52,604 nt of DNA, taken from an uncultured Myxococcales bacterium. GTDB lineage: Bacteria; Myxococcota_A; UBA9042. The DNA is taken from positions 1 to 52,604 of the forward strand of contig CAJBNH010000010.1 of NCBI GenBank assembly GCA_903955385.1, read 5' to 3'. Under the pieces are notes generated by a model, which was not told the origin of the DNA, did not search any database, and saw nothing but the letters and a program-made list of their open reading frames with translations. The position numbers and the translations under genes were made by a program. Below, piece after piece: positions 24,663 through 33,123 of the stretch. The stretch's first letter is position 1. Each line of letters opens with the position of its first letter.

Positions 24663-26651
24663 ATGATTCCCGAATGCAAGGATCTGGCGTGTGATGCCTG
24701 CCACCCTGAGGGTGAGCTGCCCTGCCCGCGTCTGGCGGACCACGTGCTCGCGGCAACTCGTGCGGAATCGGCCCCCGACGCCGGAACCGTCGCGCTGCTG
24801 GCGGCCCTGAGACGTGAGAATGTGCTGCGGCCGACCGTGTACGTCGGCACCGGCACGTGCGGCTTGGGTGCGGGCGCCGACAGGACGGTCGCAGCGGCAA
24901 AGGCCTGGCTGACCGAGCACGGCGTCGAGGCCGACCTGGTCGAGGTCGGGTGCATCGGCTACTGCTCGGCAGAGCCCCTGCTGGACGTGCAGCTGCCCGG
25001 TCGTCCGCGCCTGTCGTTTACCCACGTGACGCAGGACAAGGTCGCCGAAGTCCTTGCCGGCACGCTGGCAGGTACGCCGCCCACCCACGACGTGCTGGGG
25101 CAGTTTCGCGCGCCCGCCCACGAGCCTTGGGCCGACCTGCCGTGGATGGACGAGCACCCGTTCTTCGCGCCGCAGATGCGTTGGGTGCTGGCCGGCTGCG
25201 GCAACATGGACCCCAAGCGCATCGAGGAGGCCATCGCCCACGGCGCCTGGCGGTCGATGGCGGCCATGCTGCACCGGCAGACACCGGCAGAGGTCTGCGA
25301 CACGGTCGACCAAGCCGGGCTGCGCGGACGAGGCGGCGGCGGCTTTCGCACCGGCGTGAAGTGGAAGATGGCGTTGGCGGCCGAGGCTGACCGCAAGTAC
25401 CTGATCTGCAACGCGGATGAGGGAGACCCGGGTGCCTTCATGGACCGCGCCGTCATCGAGGGCGACCCGCACCGGCTGCTCGAAGGCATCGCCATCGCGT
25501 CGTACGGCATCGGCGCCTCCAAGGCGTACGTCTACATTCGCGCAGAATACCCGTTGGCGATTCGGCATCTGGAGATCGCCATCGCCCAGGCCAAGACCTA
25601 CGGGCTGCTGGGCCACGACATTCTCGGCAGCGGCTTCAACCTGGACGTGGTGATCAAGAAGGGCGCCGGCGCGTTCGTCTGCGGCGAGGAAACCGCCCTG
25701 ATCCACAGCATCGAGGGCAAGCGCGGCATGCCCCGGCCACGACCGCCCTACCCCACAGAGCGCGGTCTGTTCGGCAAGCCGACGGTCATCAACAACGTCG
25801 AGACACTGGCCAACCTGCCGTCGCTGTTGACGATGGGCTGGCAGGCGTTTGCGGCGGTCGGCACGGCCAACTCCAAGGGCACCAAGGTCTTCGCGCTCTC
25901 CGGCAAGGTCGAGCGCACCGGCTTGGTGGAAGTGGCGATGGGCACCCCGTTGCGCGACATCGTGTTCGGCGTGGGCGGCGGTTGCCCCAACGAAAAGAAG
26001 TTCAAGGCCGTGCAGATCGGCGGCCCGTCCGGCGGCTGCATCCCCGACCAGCACATGGGCATCCTGGTCGACTACGACGAGCTGAAGACCGTAGGCGCGA
26101 TGATGGGTTCGGGCGGCCTGGTGGTGATGGACGAGAACACCTGCATGGTCGACGTGGCCAAGTTCTTCATGGACTTCATCCAGCGCGAGTCGTGCGGCAA
26201 GTGCATCCCGTGCCGCGAGGGCACACGACGGATGCTCGAGACGCTCGAGCGCATCACGCGAGGCCGTCAGGGTGAGACAGGCACCGACGCCCTCGAGCGT
26301 TTTCAAGGCGTGCTGTACCTGGAACGGCTGGGCGGCGTGATCAAGGACACCAGCCTGTGCGGTTTGGGGCAATCGGCGCCGAACCCGGTGCTGTCGACGC
26401 TGCGGTGGTTCAAGGAAGAGTACGAGGAGCACGTGTTCGACCGGCACTGCCGCGCCGGCGCGTGTACGGACTTGCTGACCTTCTCGATCGATCCCGACCT
26501 GTGCAACGGCTGCACCCTGTGCGCCCGCCGCTGCCCATCCGGCGCGATTCTGGGGACCGCCAAGAGCCCCCACTACATCGTCCCCGAAAAGTGCGTGCGC
26601 TGCGGCACCTGCCTGACCGACTGCAGGCGGCACGCGGTGATTGCGGCCTAG
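24663..26651 (+). CDS. hydB: NuoF-like NAD(H)/FMN subunit of trimeric [FeFe]-hydrogenase
   Basis: Start at ATG 24663 after GAGGTGGA gives 662 residues; the frame upstream overlaps hydC. An N-terminal Cys-rich leader (CKDLACDACH) precedes a thioredoxin-like [2Fe-2S] domain with TCGLGAG and VGCIGYCSAEP; the first pair has only one Cys, as in many NuoF-like proteins. Then come the FMN/NADH domain with GRGGGGFRTGVKW and CNADEGDPGAFMDR, KKGAGAFVCGEETALIHS, and a [4Fe-4S] site (ESCGKCIPCREGT plus TSLCGLGQ). The C-terminus has two more [4Fe-4S] motifs (CNGCTLCARRC and CVRCGTCLTDC). This is the HydB plan of electron-bifurcating or NAD-linked hydrogenases: it couples NAD(H), ferredoxin and the hydrogenase subunit. 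Confidence 0.95.
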   Translation: MIPECKDLACDACHPEGELPCPRLADHVLAATRAESAPDAGTVALLAALRRENVLRPTVYVGTGTCGLGAGADRTVAAAKAWLTEHGVEADLVEVGCIGYCSAEPLLDVQLPGRPRLSFTHVTQDKVAEVLAGTLAGTPPTHDVLGQFRAPAHEPWADLPWMDEHPFFAPQMRWVLAGCGNMDPKRIEEAIAHGAWRSMAAMLHRQTPAEVCDTVDQAGLRGRGGGGFRTGVKWKMALAAEADRKYLICNADEGDPGAFMDRAVIEGDPHRLLEGIAIASYGIGASKAYVYIRAEYPLAIRHLEIAIAQAKTYGLLGHDILGSGFNLDVVIKKGAGAFVCGEETALIHSIEGKRGMPRPRPPYPTERGLFGKPTVINNVETLANLPSLLTMGWQAFAAVGTANSKGTKVFALSGKVERTGLVEVAMGTPLRDIVFGVGGGCPNEKKFKAVQIGGPSGGCIPDQHMGILVDYDELKTVGAMMGSGGLVVMDENTCMVDVAKFFMDFIQRESCGKCIPCREGTRRMLETLERITRGRQGETGTDALERFQGVLYLERLGGVIKDTSLCGLGQSAPNPVLSTLRWFKEEYEEHVFDRHCRAGACTDLLTFSIDPDLCNGCTLCARRCPSGAILGTAKSPHYIVPEKCVRCGTCLTDCRRHAVIAA

Positions 26652-26696
26652 CGAGACAGTCGCCGGCACGCCGGCCAGAGGAACCAGGAGGCGAAC

Positions 26697-28418
26697 GTGA
26701 TCCGCATCGAAGCCAACGACAAGGTCATCGAGGGCAAGGACGGCGAGACCTTGCTGACGACACTGCGCAGGGGCGGCATCCACATCCCCACGCTGTGCCA
26801 TCTGGAAGGCCTGCTGCCCAGCGGCGCGTGCCGGATGTGCGTGGTCGAGGTCGAGGGTCAGAACGGCCTCGTCCCCAGCTGCGCCTTTCCCGTGCGCGAC
26901 GGCATGAAGGTCCACACGCACACGCGACGCGCGACACGCGCCCGCAAGACCATCATCGAGCTGCTGCTGGCCAACCACCCCGACGACTGCCTGTACTGTT
27001 CCCGCAACAAGGACTGCCAGCTGCAGGACATGGCGGCCGAGCTGGGCGTGCGGCAGCGGCGATATTCGGGCGGCCGCTGCATCGCGCGCCCGGACATTTC
27101 GAGCCTGTCGGTGGTGCGCGAGCCCGCCAAGTGCATCCTGTGCGGCAAGTGCGTGCGGGTGTGCGAGGAAGTGCAGAGCGTGTCGGCCATCGACTTCATC
27201 GGCCGTGGCTCGCACACCAAGGTCGGCCCTGCGTTCGACACCGGACTGCACGTGTCCAGCTGCGTCGACTGCGGCCAGTGCATCCTCGCCTGCCCTACCG
27301 GCGCACTGTCAGAGCGCAGCAGCTTCAAGAACATCCTGTCCGCCATCGACGACCCCAAGAAGCACGTGCTGGTGCAACACGCGCCGGCCGTATCGGTGAC
27401 GCTGGGCGAGCTGTTCGGCGCCAAGCCGGGCGTGGACGTCGCCGGGCTGATGACGGCGGCACTGCGGCGGCTGGGCTTCGACCGCGTGTTCGACACCAGC
27501 TTCGCGGCCGACCTGACGATCATGGAAGAGGCGAGCGAGCTGGTGCAGCGCATCACGCAGAACCAGCCGCTGCCGATGTTCACGAGTTGCTGCCCGGCGT
27601 GGGTCGACTTCGCCGAGCAGAACTTCGCCGACCTGCTGCCCAACCTGTCTACCTGCAAGAGCCCGCAGCAGATGCTGGGCGCGGTGCTGAAGTCGTGGTA
27701 CGCCAAGCGCGAAGGGATTGACCCCAAAGACATTTTCACCGTAGCGGTCATGCCATGCACGGCCAAGAAGACCGAGGCCCGCACGCACGGCATGGACCAC
27801 GACGGAGTGCCCGACGTCGACGCGGTGCTGACCACTCGCGAGCTGGCGCGCATCATCCGGATGCGCAACATCGATCTGGCGTCGCTGGAGCCCGAAGCCG
27901 CCGACACGCCGTTCGGGGGCCGGTCGACGGCCGGCAAGCTGTTCGGCGCCTCGGGCGGTGTGATGGAAGCCGCGATTCGCACAGCCCATGTCATGGTCAC
28001 CGGCAAGGAGATGGACAACCTGAAGGTTCAGGCGGTGCGCGGGATGCAGGGCGTGAAGGAAGGCCGGGTGAAGATGGGCGATCTCGAGGTCGGCGTCGCC
28101 GTCGTCAGCGGCCTGGCCAACGCCCGCAAGCTGGCCAACGAGGTGCGCGCAGGCCGCAAGGACATCCAGTTCATCGAGGTGATGGCGTGTCCCGGCGGTT
28201 GCATCAACGGCGGCGGGCAGCCCATCGGCGCGGACATCGAGGCGGTCAAGGCGCGCGCCCAAGCGCTGTACCTGATCGACCGCGACGGCGACATCCGCAC
28301 CTCGCACGCCAACCGCGACGTCCAGAGGCTGTACGACGAGTTCCTGGGCAAGCCGCTGGGCCACGAAAGCCATCGGCTGCTGCATACCGAGTTCAAGGCG
28401 AGGAACGCCGGGGAGTAA
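26697..28418 (+). CDS. hydA: Catalytic [FeFe]-hydrogenase subunit
   Basis: This 573-residue protein starts at GTG 26697 after CCAGGAGG. Clusters in order: N-terminal [2Fe-2S] (Cys 34, 45, 48, 62); His-ligated [4Fe-4S] (His 94, Cys 98, 101, 107); two [4Fe-4S] (Cys 146/149/152/156 and 189/192/195/199). The H-cluster domain has all three loops intact: FTSCCPAWV (Cys 298 for proton transfer, 299 ligand), VMPCTAKKTEA (Cys 354) and EVMACPGGCINGGG (Cys 498, 502). The end carries the small-subunit segment (VQRLYDEFLGKPLG, then LLHTEF). It should reduce protons or oxidise H2 in the cytoplasm with HydB and HydC. The maturases HydEFG needed to build the H-cluster are not in the window. Confidence 0.97.
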   Translation: MIRIEANDKVIEGKDGETLLTTLRRGGIHIPTLCHLEGLLPSGACRMCVVEVEGQNGLVPSCAFPVRDGMKVHTHTRRATRARKTIIELLLANHPDDCLYCSRNKDCQLQDMAAELGVRQRRYSGGRCIARPDISSLSVVREPAKCILCGKCVRVCEEVQSVSAIDFIGRGSHTKVGPAFDTGLHVSSCVDCGQCILACPTGALSERSSFKNILSAIDDPKKHVLVQHAPAVSVTLGELFGAKPGVDVAGLMTAALRRLGFDRVFDTSFAADLTIMEEASELVQRITQNQPLPMFTSCCPAWVDFAEQNFADLLPNLSTCKSPQQMLGAVLKSWYAKREGIDPKDIFTVAVMPCTAKKTEARTHGMDHDGVPDVDAVLTTRELARIIRMRNIDLASLEPEAADTPFGGRSTAGKLFGASGGVMEAAIRTAHVMVTGKEMDNLKVQAVRGMQGVKEGRVKMGDLEVGVAVVSGLANARKLANEVRAGRKDIQFIEVMACPGGCINGGGQPIGADIEAVKARAQALYLIDRDGDIRTSHANRDVQRLYDEFLGKPLGHESHRLLHTEFKARNAGE

Positions 28419-28422
28419 GGCC

Positions 28423-30414
28423 GTGCCGATCGTCCCGCTCATCAGAACCCTGCGCGAGCGCTGCCGCGTTTGCTACACCTGCGTGCGCGAGTGCCCGGCC
28501 AAGGCCATCCGCATCTCGGGCGGTCAGGCGCAGGTGATCTACGAGCGCTGCATCGGCTGCGGCAACTGCGTGCGGGTGTGTTCGCAGGGGGCCAAGACCA
28601 TCCTGTCGGACGTGGCGCGGGTCGAGCAGCTGCTGGGGTCGGGCCATCGGGTGGCGGCGCTGGTCGCTCCCAGTTTTCCTGCCGAATTCACCGATGTTGC
28701 CCCAGCTCGCGTCATCGGCATGTTGCGGTCGGCGGGGTTCGAGCTGGTGGCGGAAGTGGCGTTCGGTGCGGACCTGGTGGCCGACCGCTACCGCCAGCTG
28801 CTGGAGACGTCGCGCGGCCGACGGCACATCGCCACGACCTGTCCCGCCGTGGTCGGCTATGTCGAGCGGTACGCGCCCACGCTGGTGCCCTACCTGGCCC
28901 CCATCGTATCGCCCATGATCGCCATGGCCCGGGTGCTGCGGCAGAAGTACGGCGAGGACTTGCAGATCGTGTTTCTGGGTCCCTGCATCGCCAAGCGGGC
29001 TGAGGCGACCGCGTTTGGCGGTGAGGTGGCATCCGTCCTGACGTTTCCGGAGCTGAGGACCCTGCTGCAGAACCGCGGCGTGACCGGCGACAGCGCGACC
29101 GACAGCGAATTCGACCCGCCGCACGCTCGGCTGGGCGGCCTGTTTGCCGTCAGCGGCGGGCTGCTGGAGACGGCGGGCGTGCAGGACGACCTGATCACGG
29201 GTCGCGGCGCAGTGGTGGACGGGCGCAGCGTGTTCGTCGACGCGATCCACGAGTTCGAGGCAGGCGCCATCGACGCGCGACTGCTGGAGATCCTTGCGTG
29301 CAGCGGCTGCATCATGGGCCCGGGGCTGAGCAACCGGGCGCCGCTGTTCAGCCGCAAAAGTCGGGTCAGCGGCTATGTGCGGGAACGGCTGAAGCGCTTC
29401 GACATCACCAAGTGGTTCGAGGACATGGACGCCTTTGCCGACCTGAATCTGGCGCGGTCTTACGAGGAGAACGACCACCGACTGGCAAGCCCATCGCCGG
29501 ACGAGCTGACCGATCTGCTGGCCAAGATGGGCAAGCGCGCCCCGTCGGACGAGCTGAACTGCGGCGCGTGCGGCTATGACACCTGCGTCGAGCACGCCAT
29601 CGCCATCCATCAGGGTCTGGCCGAGAGCGAGATGTGCCTTCCCTACACCATTGACCAGCTGCGGCGGGCGGTGGGCGAGCTGCACGAGTCCAATCAACAG
29701 CTGGCGACGACGCAAGAGGCGCTGCTGCAGGCCGAAAAGCTGGCGAGTCTGGGGCAGCTGGCGGCCGGCATCGCGCACGAGGTCAACAACCCGCTGGGGA
29801 TCGTGTTGATGTACGCGCACTTGCTGCAGGAAGAGTGCGGTCCCGATTCGCCGATGGCCGAGGACCTGACGCTGATTGCAGAGCAGGCGGACCGGTGCAA
29901 GAACATCGTCGCCGGGCTGTTGAACTTTGCGCGGCAACGGCAGGTGCTGCTGCAGCCCGTCGATGTGCGCGACCTGGTCCAGCGCAGCTTGCGCGCCGTT
30001 CCAGCGCCGCAGAACGTGGCGCTGCAGGTCGAGACAAGTGGCGACGACCCTGCGGCCGAGCTGGACCGCGACCAGCTGATTCAGGTGTTGACCAACCTGA
30101 TCCACAACGCCTATGACGCGATGCCGCAGGGCGGGACGCTGACGCTGAAGACGGCGGGGGACATGCAGTCCGTTTGGTTCGTGGTGCAGGACTCGGGCGT
30201 CGGCATTCCCCCTGCCAACATGCCCAGAATCTTCACGCCCTTCTTCACGACCAAGCCCATGAGCCGGGGCACCGGTCTCGGCCTTGCCGTCACCTATGGC
30301 ATCGTCAAGATGCACCGCGGCGACCTCCAAGTGGAGTCGAACGCCGACCCCGCGAAGGGTCCAACGGGCACGACTTTCCGCATCACACTGCCGCGACACG
30401 GCAAGGTGGACTGA
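28423..30414 (+). CDS. hydS: Sensory [FeFe]-hydrogenase fused to histidine kinase (HydS-type)
   Basis: This 663-residue protein starts at GTG 28423, four bases after hydA. Two [4Fe-4S] motifs (Cys 14/17/20/24 and 43/46/49/53) precede a [FeFe]-hydrogenase large-subunit domain (about 60-350) with altered H-cluster loops: ATTCPAVVG (Cys 140, the proton-shuttle Cys replaced by Thr), LGPCIAKRAE (Cys 188) and EILACSGCIMGPG (Cys 293 and 296, one residue closer than in HydA). A further four-Cys FeS domain (CGACGYDTC ... EMC, 380-405), a coiled linker and a histidine kinase follow: IAHEVNNPLG (His 452), LTNLIHNAYDA, DSGVGIPP and GTGLGLAV. Group C/D sensory hydrogenases have such domains. It probably signals H2 or redox state to the regulators encoded next. 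Confidence 0.92.
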   Translation: MPIVPLIRTLRERCRVCYTCVRECPAKAIRISGGQAQVIYERCIGCGNCVRVCSQGAKTILSDVARVEQLLGSGHRVAALVAPSFPAEFTDVAPARVIGMLRSAGFELVAEVAFGADLVADRYRQLLETSRGRRHIATTCPAVVGYVERYAPTLVPYLAPIVSPMIAMARVLRQKYGEDLQIVFLGPCIAKRAEATAFGGEVASVLTFPELRTLLQNRGVTGDSATDSEFDPPHARLGGLFAVSGGLLETAGVQDDLITGRGAVVDGRSVFVDAIHEFEAGAIDARLLEILACSGCIMGPGLSNRAPLFSRKSRVSGYVRERLKRFDITKWFEDMDAFADLNLARSYEENDHRLASPSPDELTDLLAKMGKRAPSDELNCGACGYDTCVEHAIAIHQGLAESEMCLPYTIDQLRRAVGELHESNQQLATTQEALLQAEKLASLGQLAAGIAHEVNNPLGIVLMYAHLLQEECGPDSPMAEDLTLIAEQADRCKNIVAGLLNFARQRQVLLQPVDVRDLVQRSLRAVPAPQNVALQVETSGDDPAAELDRDQLIQVLTNLIHNAYDAMPQGGTLTLKTAGDMQSVWFVVQDSGVGIPPANMPRIFTPFFTTKPMSRGTGLGLAVTYGIVKMHRGDLQVESNADPAKGPTGTTFRITLPRHGKVD

Positions 30415-30415
30415 G

Positions 30416-30838
30416 ATGAACCAGACAAGCCAAGACAAACTCTCCGGAACCGGCTGCACGGTGCTGCTGGTGGACGACGACGAGGACTTCCTGTTCCAGG
30501 CCTCGACCCGGCTGCGTCACGACGGCTACACGGTCCTCGAGGCCCAAGGTCAGGCCGCGGCAGAGGAGCTGCTGCCCACCGCGCAGTTCGACGTCGCCGT
30601 GCTGGACCTGATGATGGAGCACATGGACAGCGGCTTCGTCCTTTGCCACCGCATCAAGCGCAAGCACCCGAAAGTGCCCGTGCTTTTGGTGACGGGGGTG
30701 GTGGGCGAGACCGGGCTCGAGTTCGACGCGTCCACCGCGGAAGAGCGGCGCTGGATTCGGGCCGACGTGCTGTTGGCCAAGCCGGTGCGCTACGAGCAGC
30801 TCAAGGGCGAGATCGAGCGACTGCGGGCCCTGTCCTGA
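30416..30838 (+). CDS. Single-domain response regulator (receiver only)
   Basis: Start ATG 30416 is one base after the kinase stop (TGAGATG), giving 140 residues; the longer in-frame reading overlaps the kinase and has no ribosome site. The receiver fold is complete: VLLVDDDED acidic pocket, phosphoacceptor Asp in AVLDLMMEHM, Thr in LLVTGV, Lys in LLAKPV. No output domain follows, so it must act by phosphate transfer or protein binding, as in CheY or Spo0F. A loop insertion (GETGLEFDASTAEERRWIRA) lies between the Thr and Lys segments. It is the likely first acceptor for the sensory hydrogenase kinase. Confidence 0.88.
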   Translation: MNQTSQDKLSGTGCTVLLVDDDEDFLFQASTRLRHDGYTVLEAQGQAAAEELLPTAQFDVAVLDLMMEHMDSGFVLCHRIKRKHPKVPVLLVTGVVGETGLEFDASTAEERRWIRADVLLAKPVRYEQLKGEIERLRALS

Positions 30839-30861
30839 CACTCCCTTGCGCCAAGGACGGC

Positions 30862-31974
30862 ATGGACACGCTCCGCATCCTCATCGTCGACGACGAACCC
30901 GGCATCCGCACCGCCATCGCTCGCGCGCTGCGCCACTACCGCGTCACGCTTCCGGAATTCCACGCCGACTTCGCCGTCACCCTCGACCAGGCGGCCACCG
31001 GTGAAGAAGCGCTGGAGAAGATCGCCGCCGACCCGCCCGACTTGATGCTGCTGGACCACAAGCTGCCCGGCATGTCAGGCGTGGACGTGCTGGAGCGGTT
31101 GGCCGAGCAGAAGGCGCAGGTCCTGACGCTGATGATCACGGCTTATGCGTCGCTGGAGACGGCGGTCAACGCAACCCGGCGCGGGGCCTACAACTTTCTG
31201 GCCAAGCCGTTCACCCCAGACGAGCTGAAGGCCGCCATCTTCGAGGCGGTCAAGCACCTTGCCGTCCAGCGGCAGGCCCGGCGGCTGGCCGACGAGCGAC
31301 GGCGTGTGCGGTTCGAGTTCCTGTCGGTCGTTGCCCACGAGCTGAAGGCGCCCACCTCTGCCATCGAGGGCTATCTGCAAATGCTGCAGGACCGCACGCT
31401 GGGCAACGACCTGTCGGCCTATGGCATGGTGTTGGACCGCGCGCTGTTCCGGCTGGACTCGATGCGCAAGCTGTTGGCCGACTTGCTGGACCTGACACGC
31501 ATCGAGTCGGGGCAGAAGCGACGCGAGCTGCAAGAGGTCGACGTGCAGGACGTAGCGCGTGGCGCAGTCGAGCTGGCGGCGGAGCAAGGTGCGCCACGAG
31601 GCATCACGGTCACGCTGACGGACGGCGAACCCGTGTCGATGCAGGCCGACAGGGGAGAGATCGAGCTGATCCTCGCCAACCTGCTGTCGAATGCCCTGAA
31701 GTACAACCGCGACGGCGGCCGCATCGACGTCACGATACGACGGCTGGTGGACAAGGTGGAGCTGCGCGTCGCCGACACCGGCATCGGCTTGTCGGACGAG
31801 GACAAGGCCAGACTGTTCGGCGAGTTCGTGCGGGTGAAGAACGAGCAGACCCGACACATCGAGGGCAGCGGTCTGGGGCTGTCGATCGTGCGCAAGCTGG
31901 CCAACCTGTACGGCGGTGAGACCGGGGTTCAGAGTGAGTTGGGCGTCGGCAGCTGCTTTTGGGTGCGGGTCTGA
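30862..31974 (+). CDS. Hybrid receiver-histidine kinase
   Basis: Start at ATG 30862 after AAGGACGG gives 370 residues; it lies 23 bases after the receiver-only gene. Residues 1-130 are a receiver (ILIVDDEPG, LMLLDHKLPG with the acceptor Asp, ITAYAS, LAKPFTPDE). A short helix joins it to a histidine kinase: VVAHELKAPTSAIEGYL (phosphorylated His), LANLLSNALKYN, DTGIGLSDEDK and GSGLGLSIVRKL. There is no sensor, membrane helix or DNA-binding domain. The receiver-first order suggests that phosphorylation of the receiver controls the kinase. As last gene of the operon it may pass the signal to a partner encoded elsewhere. The stop is followed two bases later by a dispersed 39-base repeat. Confidence 0.88.
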   Translation: MDTLRILIVDDEPGIRTAIARALRHYRVTLPEFHADFAVTLDQAATGEEALEKIAADPPDLMLLDHKLPGMSGVDVLERLAEQKAQVLTLMITAYASLETAVNATRRGAYNFLAKPFTPDELKAAIFEAVKHLAVQRQARRLADERRRVRFEFLSVVAHELKAPTSAIEGYLQMLQDRTLGNDLSAYGMVLDRALFRLDSMRKLLADLLDLTRIESGQKRRELQEVDVQDVARGAVELAAEQGAPRGITVTLTDGEPVSMQADRGEIELILANLLSNALKYNRDGGRIDVTIRRLVDKVELRVADTGIGLSDEDKARLFGEFVRVKNEQTRHIEGSGLGLSIVRKLANLYGGETGVQSELGVGSCFWVRV

Positions 31975-31976
31975 AA

Positions 31977-32015
31977 GGGGGGGGTCAGGTATTACCATTT
32001 CGCAGTTTCCGACCG
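31977..32015 (+). repeat. Dispersed 39-base repeat, copy 1
   Basis: Eight G bases followed by 31 bases beginning TCAGGTATTACCATTTCGCA and ending TTTCCGACCG. The identical 39 bases recur at 45011-45049. It starts two bases after a stop codon. GGTATTACC inside it can form a short hairpin. Such sequence, read from the opposite strand as GGTAATACCTGACCCC, looks like repeats spread by REP-associated or IS200-like tyrosine transposases, but no such transposase is in the window. Confidence 0.85.
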
Positions 32016-32127
32016 ACCTGTCTTCGTCACCACCGGTCGTCGCCCCTGCATTCCCGCTTGACCCACGCCCCTGCCCCCGGCAAGGTCCAACCCCGCAGGC
32101 TGGCAGATCGGCCGTGAGGAGAGGACC

Positions 32128-33114
32128 GTGCAATACCGACGTCTGGGCCGCAGCGGCCTGCAAGTCAGCGTCCTTTCGCTGGGTTCGTGGGTCACCTACC
32201 ACAACCAGGTCGACACCCACGCAGCCCGCGAGCTGATGGCCGTCGCCCGAGACGCCGGCGTGAACTTCTTCGACAACGCCGAGGTCTATGCCGGGGGCAA
32301 GAGCGAAGAGGTGATGGGAGAGGCGATTCGCGCATTGGGCTGGCCGCGCCTGAGCTACGTCATCTCGACCAAGTTCTTCTGGGGCCTGAACCCGGGCGAG
32401 TACCCCGTAAACGCCCGCAACACCCTGAACCGCAAGTACTTGATGCAGGCCATCGACGGCTCGCTGCGGCGCCTGGGGCTGGACTTCGTCGACCTGGTCT
32501 ACTGCCACCGCCCCGACCCGAACACGCCGATCGAAGAGACGGTTTGGGCGATGCACGACATGATTACGCAGGGCAAGGCGCTGTACTGGGGCACCAGCGA
32601 GTGGTCTGCGGGCGAGATCCGCAAGGCCTGGAACGTCGCCGACCGCCACCACCTGCACAAGCCCGTCGTCGAGCAACCGGAGTACCACCTGTTCCACCGC
32701 CACCGGGTCGAGGAGGAATACGCCCCCCTGTACGACGCCATCGGCACCGGCCTGACCACCTGGAGCCCGCTGGCCAGCGGTCTGCTGACGGGCAAGTACA
32801 AGGCTGGCATCCCGAAGGACAGTCGCGGCGCGATGGCGAACCTCTCGTTCCTGCTGCCCGGCCTGACCGACCCGAAGCGACACGAGGCCGTCGCACACCT
32901 GGAGGTTCTGGCGGCCGAGTTGGGCGTGCCCTTGGCGCAGCTGGCGATCGCGTGGGTCGCGCGCAACCCACGGGTCAGCACGGTGATCACCGGCGCGTCG
33001 AACCTCTCACAGCTACAACAGAATCTCGGATCCGTTGCCGTGGTAGACCTGCTGACGCCTGAGGTGCTGGCGCGCATCGACACGATCTGTGCAGGACTGA
33101 CGGGGCTGGACTGA
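32128..33114 (+). CDS. Aldo/keto reductase, potassium-channel beta-subunit type
   Basis: This 328-residue protein starts at GTG 32128 after GAGGAGAGGACC. It is a TIM-barrel aldo/keto reductase with the full catalytic set: Asp and Tyr in [14 protein letters not shown], Lys in STKFFWG, His in [14 protein letters not shown]-binding residues lie in [13 protein letters not shown] and [12 protein letters not shown]. The sequence is closest in pattern to the KCNAB/YghZ subfamily, which often reduces methylglyoxal or other carbonyls. It may protect against reactive aldehydes. It ends nine bases before the convergent cytochrome-like gene ends, and it is not part of the hydrogenase operon, from which a 153-base gap with the dispersed repeat separates it. 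Confidence 0.93.
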   Translation: MQYRRLGRSGLQVSVLSLGSWVTYHNQVDTHAARELMAVARDAGVNFFDNAEVYAGGKSEEVMGEAIRALGWPRLSYVISTKFFWGLNPGEYPVNARNTLNRKYLMQAIDGSLRRLGLDFVDLVYCHRPDPNTPIEETVWAMHDMITQGKALYWGTSEWSAGEIRKAWNVADRHHLHKPVVEQPEYHLFHRHRVEEEYAPLYDAIGTGLTTWSPLASGLLTGKYKAGIPKDSRGAMANLSFLLPGLTDPKRHEAVAHLEVLAAELGVPLAQLAIAWVARNPRVSTVITGASNLSQLQQNLGSVAVVDLLTPEVLARIDTICAGLTGLD

Positions 33115-33123
33115 CCGCCCCGC

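Noticed and set aside
24185-26651. NuoE/NuoF as part of respiratory complex I
   Set aside because: No membrane subunits (NuoA, H, J-N) nearby, and the next gene is a [FeFe]-hydrogenase; the trio fits HydABC.
24606-27251. 881-codon minus-strand frame across hydB and hydA, and similar ones at 28393-30459, 46639-48921 and 48837-51761
   Set aside because: All lie opposite genes with unmistakable domains, have shadow composition and lack ribosome sites.
28423-30414. A second catalytic hydrogenase
   Set aside because: The proton-shuttle Cys is replaced, loop three is shortened and a histidine kinase is fused, so a sensor is far more likely.
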